Positions 6,202-9,978 of a stretch of DNA of 9,978 nucleotides are shown piece by piece. Source of the DNA: CAYLJV01 sp964510375 (GTDB taxonomy: Archaea; Hadarchaeota; Hadarchaeia; Hadarchaeales; JAGGTB01); contig CAZEBR010000046.1 of assembly GCA_964510375.1 (NCBI GenBank), positions 1 through 9,978 on the forward strand. Reading direction: 5' to 3'. The translations under genes and the position numbers were made by a program. Position 1 is the first letter of the stretch. Every line of letters begins with the position of its first letter. The notes under the pieces were generated by a model, which saw only the letters and a program-made list of their open reading frames with translations, did no database searches and was not told the origin of the DNA.

Positions 6202-6804
6202 CTACAGTTCGTACCAAGTATTGCTCTGTGTGGTAGGGGGTACCGTTATCCCATAGGAGGTCTTGAATCCGGAGTTAGGGTAGAACGTTACCGATGCAGT
6301 ATCTGAAGGTCCCAGGTTAGTTCCGGGTTGAATACTAATTTTGGCTATGTCACCCATAGTCTCGAGCATCGATTTTCCAGTATCACTTACATCTTGAAGC
6401 TTCGTAATGATGAAATTATTTGCTGCGCTAGCAGCGGAAAAGTTATCCTCCGAGGAATAGCTGAGATGTTTGACCTCATTCTGTGACTCGTACTGAATTA
6501 TTGTATTTTCCAGATTGATCCCTTTGGAACCGGCATAGCACCTTACAATTATATCCACATTCTCCACTTTCCCCTCTGATGCTGTCTTTCCCTTGGCCGC
6601 CAATACCTTGACTCCTGACGAGACTTCGGAAATGGTTTCCTGTCCGGTGGCTCTGGCCTGTTGTTGCAGCGAACCGGCCGTGTTGATTAGAACGCCCGCG
6701 GCTACGGAAGCCACGATAATCATTGCAATAAACACAATCATCGTTCCGATACCCACAATACCGCGCCTGTCCTTGTCGATATTATACTCCAGTAAATCTT
6801 CCAT
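6202..6804 (-). CDS. Archaellin (archaeal flagellin, FlaB family)
   Basis: The filament subunit of the archaellum, or a close type IV pilin-like relative. Translation from the ATG at 6804 gives 200 residues: a class III signal peptide ending in KDRRG, then the mature N-terminus IVGIGTMIVFIAMIIVA, the hydrophobic helix that packs in the filament core, followed by SVAAGVLINTAG. The prepilin peptidase FlaK/PibD would cut after the Gly. The remainder is a Ser/Thr/Asn-rich beta domain as in archaellins, including one Cys (RCYAG). A GTG at 6816 could extend the frame by four residues, but that GTG lies inside GGGTGA, a good SD 8 nt before the ATG, so 6804 is the better start. No other archaellum genes (flaC-J, flaK) or second archaellin are in the window. 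Expression is probably from the TATA-like box at 6853-6862. Confidence 0.92.
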   Translation of the reverse strand: MEDLLEYNIDKDRRGIVGIGTMIVFIAMIIVASVAAGVLINTAGSLQQQARATGQETISEVSSGVKVLAAKGKTASEGKVENVDIIVRCYAGSKGINLENTIIQYESQNEVKHLSYSSEDNFSAASAANNFIITKLQDVSDTGKSMLETMGDIAKISIQPGTNLGPSDTASVTFYPNSGFKTSYGITVPPTTQSNTWYEL

Positions 6805-6812
6805 CTTATTTT

Positions 6813-6818
6813 TCACCC
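6813..6818 (-). promoter_or_regulatory. Shine-Dalgarno GGGTGA that decides the archaellin start
   Basis: Minus-strand GGGTGA sits 8 nt before the ATG at 6804. The alternative GTG start at 6816 is part of this motif, so it is more likely the ribosome-binding site than a start codon. Confidence 0.65.
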
Positions 6819-6852
6819 TTATCTAGGTTATCGATTTAGAATATATCAGAGC

Positions 6853-6862
6853 TTATTAAATA
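6853..6862 (-). promoter_or_regulatory. Probable archaellin TATA box
   Basis: Minus-strand ATTTAATAAG preceded by GGGCT. It would start transcription near 6832, giving a leader of about 28 nt carrying the GGGTGA SD. Pattern only. Confidence 0.5.
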
Positions 6863-6910
6863 GCCCTTTTATCCAATTATCGTATTTCGATTATTAATTT
6901 TTAAAATAAG

Positions 6911-6966
6911 AGAATATCAAATCTTTAATTCAAAATTAATAATACATAATTGAAAAAAGATATTCT
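6911..6966. repeat. Inverted repeat in the AT-rich intergenic region
   Basis: AGAATATC (6911-6918) is the exact reverse complement of GATATTCT (6959-6966), with 40 AT-rich bases between. It could be an operator pair or chance in such biased sequence. Confidence 0.35.
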
Positions 6967-7048
6967 TTGAAGGGTTAATCCAAGAAGTCCGGTCTGCACT
7001 GAAAAGAGAAATATTTGTTTTCTAAAATTTTGACGAAGTAATTGATAG

Positions 7049-7057
7049 GCTTTAAGT
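7049..7057 (+). promoter_or_regulatory. Probable TATA box for the site-2 protease operon
   Basis: GCTTTAAGT, about 48 bp before the ATG at 7101, would start transcription near 7079 and leave a leader of about 20 nt containing AGGTGA (7088-7093), the SD, 7 nt before the ATG. Pattern only. Confidence 0.45.
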
Positions 7058-7100
7058 CATATCGTATTTTAAGAAACGACAGACGATAGGTGAAATCAAG

Positions 7101-8315
7101 ATGAATACACTGATCCTGGTAGGCATATCAGTCTTGGCGTTCTGGATTCTGATATATATACTCAGCCGTATCTACGATTTCGAATCCATAAATTTAGAGT
7201 TTAATCCGGGGGTACTCATGTGGCGGACTGAAAGGGGGATAGGACTACTGGACAGGATCGCCGAGGCGAAAGAGCGTTTCTGGAAAACGATGGGAAACAT
7301 ATCGGCACTCTTGGGAAGCGGCCTGATGTTTGCGGTTTTTGGCTTTCTTCTCTACCTCGTAATAATTTACGTGATTCAGGCTATGAGCCCCTCCGGACCG
7401 CCATCCGTACCTTCAGAAGTGGGAACAAAGATCGTCCCGATACCCGGACTGAACATACCATTCCTGAAGGGGGCAATAGCTTTAATCACCGTACTGTTCA
7501 TTCACGAGGGCGCACACGGAATAATTCTCAGGAACTTAAAAATCAAGGTTAAGTCGGTCGGTTTAGCGCTTTTCGTACTCATTCCAGGAGCCTTCGTAGA
7601 ACAGGACGAAGAAGATTTCAAAGAGGCGGACCCTCTAAGCCGGGTGAAAGTTGCTTCCGCCGGACCGGTGGCCAACGTTATCTTGGCCTTCGTCTGTTTG
7701 GGCGTAATTTTCGCTCTCATCAGTCCAAATCCGGGCGTTCCAATCGAAAATGTTTACAAAAATACTCCAGCGAAGCGAGCCGGCCTACAACCCGGAACCC
7801 ACATCATTGAGATAAATGATGAAACCTGTTTCAACTACGCCGATTTCAATAGTGTTATGCAGAATACCCGCCCCGGACAGACTATAACATTGAAGACAGA
7901 CAAAAATCAGTATCAAATTACTCTCGGGGAACATCCAACCGATAACGAGATAGGATATATCGGAATCGCAGCCACTTACGGACCATTAAAATCCTCAACT
8001 TTGCTCGGACCTCAATTTCTATTCTTTACAATTCCAACATATACAATTCTAGGGTCCTCTCTCATAGCTCAAAATGCGTATACCTCAGTCGCCCCTTGGT
8101 TTTTCGTGGACCTGTTGATCTGGATTTTTAGCCTGAACATCCTCGTAGCCATCTTCAACCTACTCCCGATGAGACCTCTGGACGGAGGGCATCTATTCGA
8201 AGGACTGGCCGAAAAAGTCACAACCGGGAGAAAGAAGGTAACCATAGTCAATGCCATGAGATCCTTGGTTATTATGATACTAGTTGTGAACATAATGGCC
8301 ATCTTTATCGGGTGA
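7101..8315 (+). CDS. Site-2 protease family (M50) intramembrane zinc metalloprotease with PDZ domain
   Basis: A 404-residue multi-pass membrane protease. The first membrane segment is at residues 3-22, another at 73-93, and the catalytic HExxH is H135-E136-G137-A138-H139 in a hydrophobic helix (VLFIHEGAHGIIL). After a helix containing SAGPVANVILAFV, a PDZ domain covers about 212-280 (NTPAKRAGLQPGTHIIEIND). The second M50 motif, NLLPMRPLDGG (353-363), supplies the third zinc ligand D361. Two final helices follow. This layout is that of archaeal S2P homologs that cleave transmembrane segments in regulated intramembrane proteolysis; the substrate is not known. Its stop codon TGA is part of the GGGTGA SD of the SAMP-like gene, so the two are translationally coupled. 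It has an AGGTGA SD of its own and is divergent from the archaellin. Confidence 0.93.
   Translation: MNTLILVGISVLAFWILIYILSRIYDFESINLEFNPGVLMWRTERGIGLLDRIAEAKERFWKTMGNISALLGSGLMFAVFGFLLYLVIIYVIQAMSPSGPPSVPSEVGTKIVPIPGLNIPFLKGAIALITVLFIHEGAHGIILRNLKIKVKSVGLALFVLIPGAFVEQDEEDFKEADPLSRVKVASAGPVANVILAFVCLGVIFALISPNPGVPIENVYKNTPAKRAGLQPGTHIIEINDETCFNYADFNSVMQNTRPGQTITLKTDKNQYQITLGEHPTDNEIGYIGIAATYGPLKSSTLLGPQFLFFTIPTYTILGSSLIAQNAYTSVAPWFFVDLLIWIFSLNILVAIFNLLPMRPLDGGHLFEGLAEKVTTGRKKVTIVNAMRSLVIMILVVNIMAIFIG
8310..8315 (+). promoter_or_regulatory. Shine-Dalgarno GGGTGA overlapping the protease stop codon
   Basis: GGGTGA includes the TGA stop of the site-2 protease and lies 4 nt before the ATG of the SAMP-like gene, an arrangement expected for translational coupling. 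Confidence 0.6.
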
Positions 8316-8319
8316 AAAA

Positions 8320-8529
8320 ATGATCGAAGTTAAAACCAATCTTGTCGGAGAGGGCAGCGTGGAGAATCACGCCTTCAATGAAGGAGAGCGCGTTGACGAC
8401 CTGCTGGAAAAACTGGAGAAAAACCCGGAAGCCGTGGTTGTGAAAAGGAACGGAAAAATCGTGTCCGAAGCAGAAAAACTGTCCGAAGGCGACGAAATAG
8501 AAATTATTCCAGTCGTTTCCGGTGGTTGA
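8320..8529 (+). CDS. samp2: Ubiquitin-like small archaeal modifier protein, SAMP2/ThiS/MoaD type
   Basis: A 69-residue beta-grasp protein ending in VVSGG. The C-terminal Gly-Gly is exactly at the end of the frame, as needed for adenylation by an E1-like enzyme (UbaA) and thiocarboxylation or isopeptide transfer. The body matches the MoaD/ThiS pattern: an initial beta hairpin (MIEVKTNLVGEGSVEN), a helix (VDDLLEKLEKN), the strand AVVVKRNGKIV and then LSEGDEIEIIPVVSGG. SAMP2 of Haloferax has about the same length and the same VSGG end, and it serves both protein modification and tRNA 2-thiolation. The presence of ttuA/ncsA 92 nt downstream on the same strand supports the sulfur-carrier role. A ThiS or MoaD role in thiamin or molybdopterin synthesis cannot be excluded. 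Confidence 0.88.
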   Translation: MIEVKTNLVGEGSVENHAFNEGERVDDLLEKLEKNPEAVVVKRNGKIVSEAEKLSEGDEIEIIPVVSGG

Positions 8530-8537
8530 GCAGGCAA

Positions 8538-8547
8538 TTTTGCTTTT
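8538..8547 (+). terminator. Weak T-rich site after the SAMP-like gene
   Basis: TTTTGCTTTT begins 9 nt after the SAMP stop. It may reduce transcription into ttuA, although ttuA could still be served by read-through or by a TATA-like AGTTTAACC at about 8561-8569. Confidence 0.25.
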
Positions 8548-8589
8548 CAAAGGATTGATGAAGTTTAACCGTTAGAGGACATAAAAGCG

Positions 8590-8622
8590 ATGGTAATAAA
8601 GAACAAGGAGGCAAACACTTAG
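8590..8622 (+). CDS. Possible 10-codon upstream ORF overlapping the ttuA start
   Basis: ATG to TAG encoding MVIKNKEANT. A GAGGA (8575-8579) lies 10 nt before its ATG. Its TAG shares the G with the GTG start of ttuA (TAGTG), and the ttuA SD is inside it. It could couple translation to ttuA, or be chance in a 92-nt gap. Not a recognised gene. Confidence 0.25.
   Translation: MVIKNKEANT
8605..8611 (+). promoter_or_regulatory. Strong Shine-Dalgarno AAGGAGG for ttuA
   Basis: Seven-base match to the anti-SD, 10 nt before the GTG at 8622. It supports GTG as the start and places the first zinc-ribbon Cys at residue 4. Confidence 0.75.
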
Positions 8623-9566
8623 TGACCGAATGCACCTTTTGCGGTAGAACTGCAGTTTATCATGACAAAACAGCCGGCGTTTATCGATGCGATCGTTGTT
8701 TTATCGAGTACATAGATAAGAACTTCAGAAGGAACGTTACCAAACACGAACTCGTGGAACCTGGAGACAGGATAATAGCTGCCGTCTCTGGGGGGACCGA
8801 CAGCGTCACCAACCTGCATCTTCTGGCAGAATACACGGAACACAGAAGAAACGAACTGATCTCCCTGACCATAGATGAAGGGATACAGGGATACCGAGAC
8901 GAGAGCTTACCCGTCGCAAGGAAAAATTCCGAAAAACTCGATGTCGAACACGTAGTTGTTAGCGTCGAAGAAATGTTCGGGAAGCCGCTGGACGAAATCG
9001 CTGAAATCTCTCAAGAAAAGAACGGGCCCGATCCCTGCACCATATGCGGTATTCTGAGAAGGTCACTGCTGAACCAAGCCTCTCGTGAGCTGGATGCCGA
9101 CAAGCTTGCCATCGCTCACAACCTTGACGACGAGGTCCAGACCATCATGTTGAACTATTTGAGGGGGGACATTTCGAGGCTCTACAGGCTCAGGCCGAAA
9201 ACCAGTGGGAAGGAAGGTTTCGTTCCAAGGATTAAGCCGATTAGGGAGATCACGGAAAAGGAAGCCGCCATCTATTCGATGGTTCAGGATTTTGAAGTTC
9301 ATTCGGAGAACTGTCCCTACGTGGGGGGGATGAGAAGCGAAGTGAGGGACTTCATGAACGAAATGGAAAACAATCACCCCACCACCAAGTTCAAGGTACT
9401 TCGGATGTTCGACAAGATAAGGCCCAACTTGCCAGCGGATTTGGGAGATGTCGATCTGGGAACCTGTGAGGTTTGCGGGGAACCCTGCACGGGGAGCCTA
9501 TGCAGGACGTGCGAACTTCTGAAAAAGATTGGTCTTAAACGGGAGAAAAGTCTTATTTTCGAGTAA
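8622..9566 (+). CDS. ttuA: tRNA 2-thiolation enzyme TtuA/NcsA (TtcA-TtuA superfamily)
   Basis: A 314-residue ATP-dependent tRNA thiolase that puts sulfur on a uridine, either U54 (TtuA) or the wobble U34 (NcsA/Ncs6), with a ubiquitin-like sulfur carrier as donor. Features: an N-terminal zinc ribbon C4, C7, C23, C26; a PP-loop ATP pyrophosphatase motif at 56-61 (SGGTDS), where most family members have Lys in place of Thr59; the 4Fe-4S triad C139, C142 (DPCTICG) and C231 (NCPY); AHNLDDEVQT at 165-174; and a C-terminal zinc finger C282, C285, C294, C297. Length is usual. The GTG start is fixed by AAGGAGG. The SAMP-like carrier gene is 92 nt upstream. TtuA and NcsA cannot be separated with certainty from sequence alone; thermophily would favour a role for U54. 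The promoter of the SRP RNA appears to lie in its 3' end. Confidence 0.94.
   Translation: MTECTFCGRTAVYHDKTAGVYRCDRCFIEYIDKNFRRNVTKHELVEPGDRIIAAVSGGTDSVTNLHLLAEYTEHRRNELISLTIDEGIQGYRDESLPVARKNSEKLDVEHVVVSVEEMFGKPLDEIAEISQEKNGPDPCTICGILRRSLLNQASRELDADKLAIAHNLDDEVQTIMLNYLRGDISRLYRLRPKTSGKEGFVPRIKPIREITEKEAAIYSMVQDFEVHSENCPYVGGMRSEVRDFMNEMENNHPTTKFKVLRMFDKIRPNLPADLGDVDLGTCEVCGEPCTGSLCRTCELLKKIGLKREKSLIFE
9551..9559 (+). promoter_or_regulatory. Probable TATA box of the SRP RNA, inside the end of ttuA
   Basis: TCTTATTTT in the last codons of ttuA is centred about 26 bp before 9582, the first base of the SRP RNA helix 1. The spacing fits an archaeal promoter for the RNA; only 15 bp separate the ttuA stop from the RNA. 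Confidence 0.5.
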
Positions 9567-9581
9567 ACTCAGATAATACTG

Positions 9582-9898
9582 ATTGGCGAGTTAGGCCGGG
9601 GAGTTAGCGGTCCCCTGTTCGGAAAGCCGCTATATGCCGGGCCAAAGCTCCCGGAGCGGCGTTCGGAACCGGACGTCGGCTCGGTTCGCAGTGTTGACGC
9701 TCCGTCCTGCAGGGTCGCTGGTGGCGGAGTCCCGGCCGGAGGGTCGGGGTAAACCGCCTTAGCCTGCTGAACCCGGTCAGGGGCGGAAGCCCGCAGCCGT
9801 AGGCAGGACGGTTGGCGCTTGTGGGGTCGCGGGGCCGAGCTCGCGGCCGGGTGTCTGGCGTTCGGGAAAGGCGTCCACCCGGGGGCGCGCTCGCCAAT
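9582..9898 (+). ncRNA. ffs: Archaeal 7S signal recognition particle RNA
   Basis: About 317 nt, the expected archaeal SRP RNA length, and very G+C-rich relative to the coding part. The ends pair as helix 1: ATTGGCGAG (9582-9590) with CTCGCCAAT (9890-9898), nine pairs. The Alu-domain region starts with GGCCGGGGAGTTAGCGG and TCCCCTG, like other archaeal 7S RNAs. Helix 6, which binds SRP19, is the stem CCCGGCC/GGTCGGG (9731-9737, 9742-9748) capped by the tetraloop GGAG. Helix 8, which binds SRP54, reads CGGTCAGG, then GGC, the GGAA tetraloop (9785-9788), GCC and CGCAGCC. The RNA scaffolds SRP19 and SRP54 for co-translational targeting to the membrane. The oddity is C9792, where the consensus AGCAG has A. 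The promoter appears to be in the end of ttuA, and tRNA-Ser begins 8 nt later. Confidence 0.93.
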
Positions 9899-9906
9899 TC
9901 ACTAGT

Positions 9907-9978
9907 GCCGGGGTGGCCGAGTCTGGTCAAGGCGCTAGCTTGCTAAGCTAGTTGCGCGAACGCGCTGCTCGGGTTCGA
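9907..9978 (+). tRNA. tRNA-Ser(GCU), 3' end outside window
   Basis: The cloverleaf is clear up to the T loop. The 5' acceptor strand is GCCGGGG (9907-9913), followed by TG and a D arm, GCC ... GGC (9916-9918 with 9931-9933). The anticodon stem CTAGC/GCTAG (9935-9939, 9947-9951) closes the loop TTGCTAA, with anticodon GCT at 9942-9944, reading Ser codons AGC and AGU. A long variable arm with the stem GCGCG-AA-CGCGC follows, as expected for a class II tRNA such as Ser. The T arm begins TCGGG TTCGA and the window ends there. No intron is seen in the part present. With only 8 nt between the SRP RNA and this tRNA, co-transcription and release by RNase P are likely. Confidence 0.95.

Larger units (their letters stand above)
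6805..7100. other. AT-rich divergent intergenic region, archaellin / site-2 protease
   Basis: About 296 bp without a supported gene, markedly AT-rich. It contains TATA-like boxes for the two divergent genes (6853-6862 minus, 7049-7057 plus), the SDs for both, and an inverted repeat, AGAATATC at 6911-6918 and GATATTCT at 6959-6966. The central part, 6890-6960, is almost pure A/T. No tRNA or other structured RNA was recognised. Confidence 0.65.

Noticed and set aside
6106..6306. Plus-strand open frame of 66 residues
   Set aside because: No SD, half of it is antisense to the archaellin C-terminus, and no motif is visible.
5857..6818. Archaellin, small membrane protein and PC4-like gene as one archaellum operon
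   Set aside because: All are on the minus strand, but the gaps are about 190 and 98 bp and each gene has its own TATA-like box; no shared archaellum component is seen.
9063..9377. Minus-strand open frame of 104 residues
   Set aside because: Opposite the conserved Fe-S region of ttuA; no independent evidence.
9604..9930. Minus-strand open frame of 108 residues, Arg/Pro-rich
   Set aside because: It overlaps the SRP RNA and the tRNA; the open frame is a by-product of high G+C.
1..9978. CRISPR array, insertion sequence, integrase site or prophage
   Set aside because: No regularly spaced repeats, transposase, integrase or phage genes were found. The tRNA-Ser could be an integration target, but its 3' end is outside the window.

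Overview
The window looks like chromosomal DNA of a euryarchaeon, probably from an uncultured lineage because the scaffold carries a run of ten Ns. The archaeal markers are a Hef-type helicase and XPF-family nuclease, a class I lysyl-tRNA synthetase, an archaellin with a class III signal peptide, a ubiquitin-like SAMP modifier, a TtuA/NcsA tRNA thiolase, and a 7S SRP RNA followed by tRNA-Ser. TATA-like boxes and GGAGG or GGTGA Shine-Dalgarno (SD) sites precede several genes. The coding part has moderate G+C, while the two RNA genes at the right end are far richer in G+C. The proteins are rich in Glu, Lys and Arg. This fits a thermophile better than a salt-in halophile, but that is inference, and I cannot name the genus.

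Layout. Bases 1-1990 (+) hold the 3' part of a Hef-like helicase and, 2 nt later in another frame with its own SD, a separate XPF/Mus81-like nuclease with a helix-hairpin-helix domain; in most described euryarchaea these are one fused protein. They meet, with no spacer, a minus-strand pair: a class I/II aminotransferase followed by a class II (fuculose-phosphate type) aldolase. A compact divergent promoter of about 50 bp separates the aminotransferase from lysK (+), which converges on a small PC4-like DNA-binding protein. Next come a previously easy-to-miss 50-residue single-pass membrane protein and an archaellin, both on the minus strand.

From 7101 the + strand carries a site-2 protease and a SAMP2-like modifier that are translationally coupled, then TtuA/NcsA, the partner enzyme for SAMP-dependent tRNA 2-thiolation. 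A TATA-like box inside the end of ttuA is placed correctly to start a 317-nt SRP RNA, and a tRNA-Ser(GCU) begins 8 nt after it and runs off the window. The right end is therefore a tRNA-modification and protein-targeting neighbourhood; the left end is replication-fork repair plus housekeeping metabolism.

I do not see a defence island, CRISPR array, insertion sequence or prophage. The points most worth a second look are the split Hef pair, an apparent A-to-C change in the otherwise near-universal helix 8 of the SRP RNA, the leaderless membrane microprotein, and the S2P-SAMP-TtuA linkage.
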